A DNA stretch of 64,000 nt from Guyanagaster necrorhizus (taxonomy: Eukaryota; Basidiomycota; Agaricomycetes; Agaricales; Physalacriaceae). This document shows positions 12,001-22,326 of the stretch, in pieces. Under the pieces are notes generated by a model that ran no database searches, had not been told where the DNA came from, and saw only the letters and a program-made list of their open reading frames with translations. Position 1 is the stretch's first letter. Each line of letters starts with the position of its first letter. A program made the translations under genes and the position numbers. The stretch lies in the NCBI RefSeq assembly GCF_019112545.1, contig NW_025064880.1, forward strand, positions 1,613,280 through 1,677,279, read 5' to 3'.

Positions 12001-12686
12001 AATAACAAGATAAGTGAGGATAGTGAGGATAAAAAGGATAATATCTCTTCTGAGATTGACCCATAGCTAAAATATGGACTAATGAATGAAGAAAAACTGG
12101 AGAGAACAATTCAGGAGATATGAGAAGAAGAGTTTGAAGTGCTGTACTAAGAGAGAATAGCAACTTTATGGAAGAAAATCAGTTAGCTAATGACTCCTCT
12201 AGATAGGAGGTACTTGGCTGCTGATAATGAAGAAAAAAGATATATTTTACAGTATGCCATAACTGATCATGCCATTTACATCTATAACAGCATCCATCCA
12301 GAGAACTGACTGAAGGCCTTGCTGGCTTTCAAGTATAAAGTCAAACCAATGCTGAACACATCACTAATGCCACCAAAATGTGCCAAATATACTACACCAT
12401 CTACTTGAACCCTTAGCTCCCAACCATCATGAAATACTATAGCCAGCCAAGAAGCCACCACCTGAGCTAGATGGTCTTAAGTATAAGAACTTCTACAATC
12501 TGTCAGCTTTTGCAATCTCTGGACCAGCAAAAGAAGCTGACTATTTGTTAGAGCAGAACAGGCTATGATAGCTAAAGAAGATGGTCCTGAGACTACTTGG
12601 CTAGGATTCACTATATGAGATGAGTACATCATGTGAAAGAAGACACTCCTTGAAGAGAGCCCTGTCACTGATGACAACTCCCTCCA
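12001..12686 (+). pseudogene. Gag remnant of element F, N-terminal piece
   Basis: Codes for the acidic EE/D-rich region, a piece equivalent to EEFEVLYQERIATLWKK, the ILQYAITDHAIYIYN segment, and the lead-in to the Gag core up to SPVTDDNSL, where element C interrupts. The part overprinted on ORF-A (10770-12000) is strongly eroded. Stops are frequent. It is continued at 20761. Confidence 0.75.
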
Positions 12687-13141
12687 TGTTATAATTTTTT
12701 CCTTTCTTTTCATTACAAACTCCTATTTATGCTTAGTCAGAGCATCAAAGACAAGTGCTTAGAGCTATGAGAAGGCTTAGTCATCACAACAAATAACTTC
12801 ACCATGACTCTTCGATGCAACCAACATCCAACAACAAATGCACAATCGACCTTTTATATATAGTAACAATACCCAAGGACAATAGGCACTCAGGACAGAG
12901 AAACACACAATTAGCACAAAGTATTATTAGCAGGATATGTACTGTATTTAAGAAGGCTCGCTTTTGCTGGGAATCCCCAGCTTCGAGCTAAAGTTTATAA
13001 TCACTATTCTATCTCAAGTCAATCTTTGACCTTGTGACATACCGATCCAGATATGCATCAGTGAACTCAGCTGATCCCTTGAAGTGCAAAGGGACACCTG
13101 TTTATCATGTGTATTAGTTCATGTGATGCTTAGATCTAACA
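12687..13141 (+). repeat. 5' LTR of element C
   Basis: TGTTATAATTTTTTCC to GATCTAACA (455 bp). TTAGTCA motifs lie near 12733 and 12778. A hand comparison with the 3' LTR gives about 41 transitions and one transversion, with no indel noticed. Confidence 0.93.
12945..12991 (+). promoter_or_regulatory. TATA box and predicted transcript start in the C 5' LTR
   Basis: TATTTAAG at 12945-12952 lies 34 bp upstream of AGCTTCGAGCTAA at 12979-12991. The same spacing occurs in element G. The 13-base stretch is complementary, apart from one C/T-type change, to the bases at 13143-13155 just after the LTR, as expected if the RNA 5' end starts here and folds back as primer. The start site is inferred, not mapped. 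Confidence 0.6.
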
Positions 13142-13142
13142 A

Positions 13143-13155
13143 TTAGCTCAAAGCT
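13143..13155 (+). other. Predicted self-priming primer-binding site, element C
   Basis: TTAGCTCAAAGCT begins two bases after the LTR end. It pairs with AGCTTCGAGCTAA of the LTR (12979-12991) with one G-to-A mismatch attributable to CpG decay; it pairs perfectly with the AGCTTTGAGCTAA form found in the 3' LTR of the same element (near 20599). No tRNA 3'-end match was sought or is claimed. Confidence 0.6.
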
Positions 13156-13198
13156 TCATCTTCTCTTTCCTCATGCCTATTAGTGCAGAGGAAACCGA

Positions 13199-14640
13199 AT
13201 GCCCTCAATCAATTTCTCAGACCTGAACTTCAACCATGAGTTCTTTGAACTCCTCACTTTTATTGTTGGAACATTGTTGGGATTATTGGTGATCATCCAG
13301 CTGTGCTGGAGATGCTATTCAATCACTGCTTGGACTATCAGACATTACAATGAGTTTCAGCACATACAACACATTCTATGCAATGTAACCTCTGATCTTC
13401 CCCTTCATGACATCCCCAACTCCTGACAAATGTCCCACCAGTCCCTGACAAGCCTCTTATCAGAAGCTGGACCTAGCAGCCTGCATCAAGAGGATGTTTA
13501 AGAAGAAGAAAGACACTGACACCCTTCCTAACAACCCAGCAGAGACCACAACAATCACGACACAGAATTCTGAAACCTGTGAGTCAGTGGACCTCCACCA
13601 GACCATGAAGATGAGGAGATCCTGAAAGACTTCTTTTAGCAGTCCCTCTTTTCCGACCCTGCTCCTGCCTCTCCAACCAGAGGGATTGGTAACTATGCCA
13701 GAGACTCTCTCAGTCCCACTCAGATAGCTGAAAGATCCTGACACTCAACTTCTGAAAGCCAGTCTTGCAGTCCCACCACAACTCTCCCCTGCTCAGTCAG
13801 AACAAGTGGTGGGATGGGGAGGATATTATTAGCCTAAATCTGAGATGAGCAGCATGAAAGGAAAGTACAAGATGAAGTCATTTATTGATACTTCCTGACC
13901 TGGGACACAAATGTCCCATTTAACTATAATGAGGCTGTTTGACAAGAAGAGCAGAGACAGTGAACCACACTGCAGCCGGTTTGCAGCAAGCTTGAGGAGT
14001 GCATCATCGAAAGCAGGTGAAGGTGGTGAAAAGCCACAGAGTATGACAGAGAGCACAGAGAAGAGCAGTGAGAGATTGAGAGAGCTCAACTGGAAAGGGC
14101 CAATGCCTCAAACTGGTACAGACTTCAACCTGAAGGGGCTACTGTCCTTGCTCTGGTATACACCAGCCCATCCCTTCAAAATCGAGTCTTCAGAGAATCC
14201 AGTACAGGATCCAGTAGGTAGAGTGCCAACTGCTGAAGAAATGAAACTATTGCAGCAGAAGGAGTTGATCCTAGAACCCCTCTGCACCCCTCTACTCCAC
14301 AATATCCCTCTTCCTGATGAACCCCAAGTGCTGACACTACATTCAATAATGATGAGTTCATACTCAGACACTATAGACTACGAGTTCTTGGAACTGCTCA
14401 CATCTCCACCTGTGCACTCTGAGGGTTCCTTGGGAGCCGAGTTGTCAGATCATTACTCAACGATGGATATTGAAGAAACATTCAGCTCTATTGCAAGCGA
14501 GTGAAGGTGGCAAGAGCAATAGAAGACAATCAGTATGATGAAAACATCAGAAGTCAATCTGCCACTATCTACCTCAGTGCTTTGATCCCTGTCACTGACC
14601 CCAGCACTCAGCCAGAGCAGCAGAATGATGATCTGACCAG
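13199..14640 (+). pseudogene. ORF-A remnant of element C
   Basis: The first 75 codons are intact: an acidic/polar start, a membrane segment (LLTFIVGTLLGLLVIIQLC), TIRHYNEFQHIQ and NVTSDLPLHDIP, ending at a TGA at 13424. Further on, the same frame carries VPFNYNEAV near 13918 and the C-terminal block (YRLRVLGTAHISTCAL, GFLGSRVVRSLLN) at about 14356-14470, broken by TGA codons. These blocks match ORF-A of G much better than the overlapping frame does, which argues that ORF-A was the constrained protein. The end is approximate. Confidence 0.78.
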
Positions 14641-16382
14641 TAGGGGATAAGAGGAGCTTCTATGACCCACCCAACATCTTCCCTGAGGAAGAAACTGAAA
14701 GCAGTGACCCACCCCGAGGCCCACCATATGACTCACAGGAAGAAGAGGATACAGAGGAGCTGGAAAGGCTGATTTAAGAGGCAAGGAACTGAGAGTATCA
14801 GGAGTACTGCCTGTGGAGGGTAAACTTTTTATGGCATGATGCTACTTGGGTAGTATTGCAAACAGGACAATTTTATTTATGTTCAGAAACTAACAAGCAG
14901 ACAGAAATCCTGAGATGGGCAGCAATGGACTATGCTGCCCAGCAATATAACCAAAGGCATCCAGAAGATCCAGTCAGCCAGCCACTGGCTTATCTGCTGA
15001 TACTCTCTATCCAATCAATATCATTATCACCTCTCAGAAAATCTAAACCAGCTGAACACCATACTCCATCAGTCCGCAGTGTTTTTTCATACTCCGACCT
15101 CTCAATGTGTTCAACAGCAACCTGGCTAACATGAACATGACTCAAGCCGAATGAAGAACCAGTCAGTTTCTGAAATCCTTGGATCAGCAAAGGAAGCTGA
15201 CTATTGGGAGCACAGCTGCCCTCTGATCAAGCAAGTGGGAGCTGAGCAGGAAAGGAGCCGATATGAGATGACTCAGAGGCAGTACAACTAGGCTTCACGA
15301 TTCAGGATGGAGTTATAGTGTGAAAAGATGAACTTCCACAAGACAGCCTGGTAGCAAACAATAACTCATTACATTCCTTCTCTGGGCCCCTGCAAGAATG
15401 GCAGCACTCCTCCTTCACCGACTGGCCCAATCCAATGGGAGCACTGCCCCATGATGCTGCAGTCCTTCAGTGTCAATCAGACCTCTTGCAGAAGCCCTGC
15501 TCTTTTAAGAGGGCTTCTGATGACATCAACTGCTTTTTCATCGATTGTGAATAGTACTTCAAAGTCTACATTGGGTATCTAGGGACTGATATGAACAAGG
15601 TAGCCTTTGCTGCTTCTTATCTTGAAGAGAAGGTGAAAACATGGTGGATTCTTATCTCCTCCAATTTCTGATCAATAACTCAACAGCGCTACCGATACCC
15701 TTCATAGCCAATGTTCAAACAAGTGCTAAATGACAAATTCATTGATCCAGCAGTGCAAGAGATGCACAAACAAAAGATCAAAGAATATAAGATGGGAGAC
15801 AAGGTGGCAATGGACTACTTTGACAAGCTGGAATGGCTTGCCAAGCTGGCAGGCATCTGAGAAGACACAGCCAATGATGGACAAATGATCAAGGCCTTCA
15901 AATGAGGCATCTCCTCTTCATATATTATGATGATTTCTGCTATTGGTGTCAAAATGTTGATGCTGGTAGGATATAATGAGTGGAAAGAAAGGATTGTCAA
16001 AATGTACAAAGAGCAGCAAAGGCAGAAAGCAGAATCATCGACCTTGCAGGATTATGTCAAGAAATTGACCCTGCCAACTCTGAATAAGAACTCAGAGACA
16101 ACTGCCAGAAAACCACAAGGAACCTCTCTGGCCCCAACCTCTTATAAGACCAGAACTGAAACCACATATACAGGAGCAGGAAAGCTAATGGACATTGACT
16201 GAATGAAGAAGAAAGGAAAATGCTTCAATTGCAGTCAGAAGGGACATATGGTGAAGGACTGTCTTAAGAAGAAGAGGATATGTGAAGACATCTGGGCTCA
16301 GATTGCTGAACTACAGAAGGAAGAAGAAGGGCTCAGCAAAGAAATGAAAGTCAAGGAAGTAAAAGGCAAGGCCAGCCAGTGA
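13407..16382 (+). pseudogene. Gag with ORF-B N-terminal extension, element C
   Basis: It opens at the conserved ATG inside the HDIP codons of ORF-A, in the +1 frame, and runs in a single frame (several stops, no net shift) to the Gag terminator TGA at 16380-16382. A 197-codon open stretch survives at 13911-14504. The EYQEYCLWRVNFLWHDATW region follows near 14790. The Gag core (MNKVAFAASYLEEKVKTWW, MGDKVAMDYFDKLEWLAKL) is near 15590-15860, and the knuckle CFNCSQKGHMVKDC is at about 16222-16263. C therefore shows that ORF-B and Gag are one reading frame. Confidence 0.82.
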
Positions 16383-16402
16383 GCAATTCCACTGGACTGG
16401 CC
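16370..16402 (+). other. Gag/Pol junction hairpin, element C
   Basis: GGCCAGCCAGTG, loop AGCAATTC, CACTGGACTGGCC: a 12-bp stem with one bulged A, placed exactly on the Gag TGA. Relative to G, one base pair is changed on both sides (T-A to C-G), so pairing is conserved. Likely a recoding signal for the -1 shift into Pol (inference). Confidence 0.55.
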
Positions 16403-19400
16403 AAAAGGACTTATAGTGTGCAAATCCCAGCTGCTAGTCAGACTGACAGTATCTCTGTAGATACTTCTATACCTGTTCATATCATGCATTTGAATATATC
16501 CAGTTGTATCCCATACATCAGAGAATCATATCATAGAACTCAAATGCCTTCAGACTGAACAGGGACAGAGAGTCCCAAAACTTGGCTCAAACCATTTGAT
16601 ACCAAATAGACCTGGAGGGCCATCAAAGATGCTACAACTGAAGCCACAGTGAAAGCTGTGCTCAAGAACTGAGTTCATCAGATTCAAGCCAAAGAGGTCA
16701 TTGACCAGATGATAGAGAGAATAAAAAGAGCTGAACACTGTCAAGCTTTGGAATGGCTCAATGAGCTAAGAGGACTGCAAAAGTTCATTTAGCAGTCTAA
16801 AACCACTGGACAGGACTTACTCACCAAAGCTCAGATCAAGACCCTCACATCTTGAACTGCTTATGTGCTAACCATGCTTATTGATAGTGGATGCACCAGG
16901 AGCTTCATTAATCATGCTTTTGTCAATAAGCACCAACTTCTGACTCAAGCCACAGCTGCCCTAATACCAGTCTACAATACTGATGAAACAAAAAACCAAG
17001 CCAGTTCAATCACTGAATTTATAGAGCTCAGGCTCACAATCAGAGACTATTCCAAATGAATCAATCTGGCCATCATGGACCTCAGGACAAAAGAGATCTT
17101 CCTCAGCCATGACTGGCTCATCCACCACAATCCACTCATTAATTGGAAAACCGGCCACATCATGTTTGTGAGATGCCAATGTCAAAAAATCCCCTTTGAA
17201 TTGCCCAACAAAGATCTGGAGGATCAGTGGGATGAGAAAATGGAGGATGGGAAAACCATCCTCACCATCGACCTACAACATGAGTTGCATATTCATGTGG
17301 TCCACCATGCCAACAACCCCACCGCCAAAGCCAACAAACAAAAGAAAGAAAAAACCTTTGAAGAAATGGTATCTGAATGGGCATGGGATTTCAGGGACCT
17401 GTTCAAAAAGGAAAGCTTTGATGAGTTACCAGAACTAAAACCATGGGATCATGTGATCAAGTTAATTCCAAATGCAAATGCCAACCTAGATTACAAAACA
17501 TACCCTTTGAGAAACGATGAGCAGCAAGAGCTCGACAGGTTCTTGGACAAGAACCTATTGAGTGGACAGATCAGGCCATCCAAATCCCCCATGGCATCCC
17601 CATTCTTCTTCATCAAAAAGAAGGATAGCAAGCTCCAGCCAGTTCAGGATTACTGGAAGCTTAATGAAATGATCATAAAAAATCGATACCCTCTTCTGTT
17701 GATCTCTGAACTAATAGATAAACTTCAAGGAGCCAAGTACTATATGAAACTTGACATCCAATGGGAATACAACAACATCTGCATCAGAGAAGGTGATGAG
17801 TGGAAGGCAGCATTCAGAACAAACTGGAGGCTGTTCGAGCCAACAGTCATATTTTTTGGTCTCACCAATTCCCCAGCCATCTTCCAATGGATGATGAATA
17901 ATATATTCAAAGACCTCATCACTACTGGAAAGATCACTATTTATCTCAACGACATTTTAATCATGTCCAAAGCAAGGGAGGAACATAAGAGGATAGTATG
18001 ACAGGTGCTCAGCCTCATGAGGAAACACAAGTTATTCCTCAAAGCTGAAAAATGTGAATTCAAAGTACTCAAGACAGAGTACCTAAGGGTCATCATTTCC
18101 AAAGGAAGCATCCAGATAGACCTCATCAAGGTTGCAGGAGTAATAGAGTGGCCAGAACTGACTAGAAAGAAGGAGCTACAATCATTCCTTGGATTCACAA
18201 ACTTCTACTGATGCTTTATCTGAGATTACAGCAAAATAGTCCATCTGATGATACAGCTAACTGGCAATGCCCCTTGGGCCTGGGGCATCTCCCAACAGAC
18301 CACCTTTAATGACCTCAAAAAATGATTGATGGAAGACATTGTGCTCACTATCTCAACTCAGGATAGGAAGTTCCAAGTCAAAGCCAACTCAAGTGAAGGG
18401 GCTATTAAGGCTGTATTGTCCCAAGAACAAGACAACAAATGGTGACCAGTCATGTTCTTGTCAAAGGCACTCATCATTACTGAACAGAACTATGAGATAT
18501 ATGACAAGGAGCTACTTGCCATCATGCTTGTCCTAGAGGAGTGGTGACACTATTTGATTGGGGCAACTGAGATCTTTGAAATCTAGACTGATCACCAGAA
18601 TCTTCAATACTTCTGACAGCCCTAGAAGCTAAACTGCTGACAAGCAAGATGGGTCACAGAGTTGAGCCAGTATCAATACACACTCCATTATAAAGCAGAG
18701 ACTGCTAATAAAAAGGCCAACCTACTCAGCTGAAGAGCAGATCACAATCAAGAGGGAGCTGATAATGAAGGAGTGACATTACTATGCCCTGAACACTTCA
18801 GGGCTATGATAATGCTGACAGAGAAAGAAATCCATGAGTGCATCAAAAGTGTGACTTGCGACAACCACAAATGAAATCAACAAGTAGCCTCCTCTCTTAA
18901 TCATGAGCAAGAAATGACCAAGGAAGGAGGACTGATCTGCTATGACAGACACATCTATATTCTATGAGACCAGAGACTTTGAGGTGAGATTATCGCTACT
19001 TGTCATGATCACACTACCGCCAGTCACCCCAGCATTGCCAAAACCAAGGAACTGGTATTACAAGAATACTGGTAGCCTAAAATAGGTAGTAACATAACTA
19101 TGTATGTCAAAGCCTGTGAGATTTGCCAATAGGGAAAATCATCAACACAAGCCTCAGCTGCTCTCTTACACCCAAACAAAGTTCCAACCTCCCCATGGAC
19201 ACACATCTCTATTGATATGATCACTAGACTATCTAAGTGTAACAGATATGATGCAATTATTGTCATCATTGATCGCTTCTCAAAAGCAATTATTTCGATC
19301 GCCTGCTCAACTGAGCTAACTTCAGAAGAATGGGCAAAGATATTATGGAATAAGATATATGTGAAGTATGGCATGCCCCAAGTCATCATCTCAGATAGAG

Positions 19401-20272
19401 AACCTCAGTTCATTTCCAAGTTCTTGGATGACCTTTACCACCTCCTACACATCAAGCACAATGCATCCACTGCATATCACTCACAGACTGATAGACAGAT
19501 AGAATGCATAAATCAAGAAGTCAAAAAGTATCTCAGGCTCTTCATTAACTATTGACAAGATGACTGGGTTAAATAGTTAGCTCTTGCAGCCTTCCAACAC
19601 AACAATTGAGTCCACTCAGCAACAGAAAAAATGTCATTCTTCATCAATTACAGCCAACACCTGAATGTCACTCAAACAGACTGACATCAGACAACAACAC
19701 CTGTCTCAACAGACTTCATCTCCACAATAGCACAAATCCACTCCAAAACTAAAACAGAACTGGAAAAGACTGCTATCTCTATGAAAGCACAATATGATAA
19801 ACACCATCATCCAGTCTATCATTACTCCATCAATAATAAGGTATGGCTGGATACAACCAACCTTCACCTCTCACATCTGAAATGAAAACTCAGAGACAAA
19901 CAAATGGGCCCTTTTTTGATTCTCTCCAAAATTGGGAAAAGCACCTATAAACTATGCTTGTCAATCTCCTGGAAAATTCATAATATCTTTAATGAGACAC
20001 TGTTATTCCCATACATTGCACTGGCATTCCCCAATCAGGAGAAACCCCCACCATCACCACCAGATCTAATTGATGATGAAGAACATTATGAAATTGATCA
20101 AGTCCTCAATCATAAACTACATAAAGTCAAGGCAAAAGGTGGGAGAACAACAACTACAGTTGACTACCTCATCAGCTGGAAAGGATACAGCCCTGAATCC
20201 AATCAATGGGTCAATAAGAAACTCATAGACATGATGGAGGCCATTCATGACTATGAATTATCCTTAAATTAA
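16383..20272 (+). pseudogene. pol of element C (protease, RT, RNase H, integrase, chromodomain)
   Basis: In the -1 frame relative to Gag. Protease DSG active site (LIDSGCTRSFIN) near 16877. A 308-codon open block (17075-18001) holds the end of protease, the linker, and RT through the palm, with YLND in place of YLDD near 17941-17952, so the first catalytic Asp is replaced. RNase H 18330-18720. Integrase zinc region near 18990-19130 with the first His lost to Thr-Ser changes (TTASHPS), core DMIT near 19216, ISDREPQF near 19387. A 122-codon block (19904-20272) ends in an intact-looking chromodomain (DYLISWKGYSPESNQWVNK). Several stops occur, mostly TGA for Arg. Confidence 0.93.
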
Positions 20273-20305
20273 GCCATTGGAATGATGGTCTTAAGGAGAG
20301 GGTAA

Positions 20306-20760
20306 TGTTATGATTTTTTCCTTTCTTTTCATTACAAACCCCTATTTATGCTTAGTCAGAGTGTCAAAGATCAGCACTTAGAGCTGTGGGAAGGCTTAGT
20401 TATCACAACAAATGACTTCACCATGACTCTTCGATGCAATCAACATCCAACAACAAATGCATAATCGATCTTTTATGTATAGTAATGATGCCCAAGGACA
20501 ATGGGCACTCAGAACAGAGAAACACACAATTAGCACAAAGTATTATTAGCAGGATATGTACTGTATTTAAGGAGGCTTGCTTTCACTGGGAATCTCCAGC
20601 TTTGAGCTAAAGTTTATAACCACTATTCTACCTCAAGTCAATCCTTGACCTTATGACACACTGATCCAGATATGCATCAGTGAACTCAGCTGATCCCTCG
20701 AAGTGCAAAGGAACATCTGTTTATCATATGTATTAGTTCACATGACACTTGGATCTAACA
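20306..20760 (+). repeat. 3' LTR of element C
   Basis: TGTTATGATTTTTTCC to GGATCTAACA, preceded by the polypurine tract AAGGAGAGGGTAA (20293-20305). It pairs with 12687-13141. It is followed by TTCCA and resumption of element F Gag. Confidence 0.93.
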
Positions 20761-22326
20761 TTCCATTTATTCTCTGGACCCCTTAAAGAATGGAAATGAC
20801 TTCCATTTAATGAATACTCTAATCTGATGGGGGTCCTACCTCAGAATGCCACTATGCTATAGTGCAAATCCAACCTCATACAAATCCTCTGACTCTTCAA
20901 GAGCATATCAGATGATATTGATCACTTCTTAATTGATTGTGAACAATACTTTAAAGTATATATTGTCTATTTAGGATTGGACATAAACAATGTCACTTTT
21001 ATGATCTTATATTTTGAAAGCAAGACCAAATGCTGGTGGATCTTAATCACTCTAACCCTATAATCTATAATTCAGCAACATTACTGCTATCTATTCTGGT
21101 CTGTCTTTAAACAGATAGTCCAAGATAAATTTGTCAATCTTGCTGTACAAGAAGTACACAAAAATAAGATGAAAGAACTCTGTATGAGTGATAAGGTCAC
21201 CAGTGAGTACTTCAATGAGCTGGAATGATTAGGGACACTAGCAGATGTTATGATTTTTCTAATTTTCTTTCTTTTTTCCTTGAATTATTCAGGATTGACT
21301 CCTATTTCTGCTTAGTCAGGGCACCTAGACCTGGCACTTAGGATCATAGGAATGCTTAGTCAGCAGCACTGCTCTGATTCTGTTTTGCTGCTGTGAAGTT
21401 GCACAACAGCATAATGACAGAAAAGTCTCTCTTATCTTTGCACAGCAGTAACAGCAGTAACAGCACAACAGCAGGATGATACTTTTTGTAGGTATCTTAG
21501 CAATGCTGAACAAAATGCTACACAGCACCAGCAAAGACAATTAGATAGTTATATTCTTGAAATAATAAGAAATTAGTATTTAAGTAGTGTAGCTCTTGCT
21601 GTAGTAACCTCAGCTTTGAGCTAAAGTTTATTCTTCACCATTTACTCTCAAGTGACTTGCAACCACTTTGATCATATAACTCTGATAGCACATCAGTGAA
21701 CTTGATCATTTTACCTAAAGTGCAAGATAGTGGTCATTTATCATATGCTATTAATGACATGAAATTTGGGCTTAATAGCAGGAGTGAGAGAAAGTATTGA
21801 CAACAATAGATAAATGGTTGAGTACCTCAAAATAGGGGTATCTCTCTTATATATCAGTATGATCTCTAACATCAGCACTAATATCCCAAAGAGCTATAAT
21901 GCATGGAAGGCCCAGATCATAGAAATAAACAAGAAGAGACTGCAGCAGAAAGCAGCTAGTGCAGGACTCACAGTCAAATAAAAGAAGCTCCATCAGATGG
22001 AAAATGGAAAGAACATCAGCAGAGGGTCTTCAGTAAAGCCTGGCACTACTTCTGTGATGACACCTTCCTACACAGCATAAAGGACAAGCACTAAAACAAC
22101 TTACACTGATAGTGGCAAGCCAATAAATATTGACTATCTCAAGAAAGAAGACAAATATTTCAACTGTGGCCAGAAAAGTCACATGTCCAGAGACTGCTTG
22201 GAGAAGAAGCACACAAGGGAAGATATTAGAGTGCAGATAGCTGAGTTACAGAAGGAGGCAAATAAACTTGAGGACTCCAGATCAGATTCCTAGATCGAGA
22301 AGATAAAAGACAGAGCCAACAAGTGA
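20761..22326 (+). pseudogene. Gag remnant of element F, C-terminal piece
   Basis: It picks up exactly where 12686 stopped (FHLFSGPLKEW) and runs through the Gag core (ANLVNLAVQEVHKNKMKELCMSD near 21130-21190), is interrupted by the solo LTR at 21246-21777, and resumes at GVRESIDNNR*MVEYLKIG. It ends with a zinc knuckle (YFNCGQKSHMSRDC, first Cys lost) near 22156-22200 and the Gag terminator near 22324. Decay is heavy. Confidence 0.85.
21246..21777 (+). repeat. Solo LTR of a second, longer LTR family (LTR2)
   Basis: 532 bp, TGTTATGATTTTTCTAATT to GGCTTAATA (mutated TTAACA). Gag sequence of F continues on both sides with no internal element sequence, and the flanks GCAGA/GCAGG are a 5-bp duplication with one A/G change. 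The core shares TTAGTCA twice, TATTTAAG (21576) and AGCTTTGAGCTAAAG with the other LTRs, but the middle contains a CAGCAGTAA-type short array (about 21440-21475) not seen in the 455-bp class. It matches the LTR of element D. Confidence 0.9.

Larger units (their letters stand above)
12687..20760 (+). mobile_element. Element C: full-length chromovirus, moderately decayed
   Basis: 8,074 bp with two 455-bp LTRs in the same order as element G: LTR, primer site, ORF-A/ORF-B, Gag, Pol with chromodomain, polypurine tract, LTR. Flanks CTCCA/TTCCA give a 5-bp duplication. It is better preserved than its plus-strand neighbours: an uninterrupted 308-codon protease-RT block survives and some CpGs remain. 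The LTRs differ almost only by transitions, so it is younger than F but clearly older than G. Confidence 0.95.

Noticed and set aside
20293..20305. Purine run as a terminator or regulatory site
   Set aside because: Position directly before the 3' LTR, conserved in every complete copy, identifies it as the polypurine tract.
21440..21475. CRISPR-like or satellite array
   Set aside because: It is a short CAG/TAA microsatellite inside an LTR, without regular spacers.
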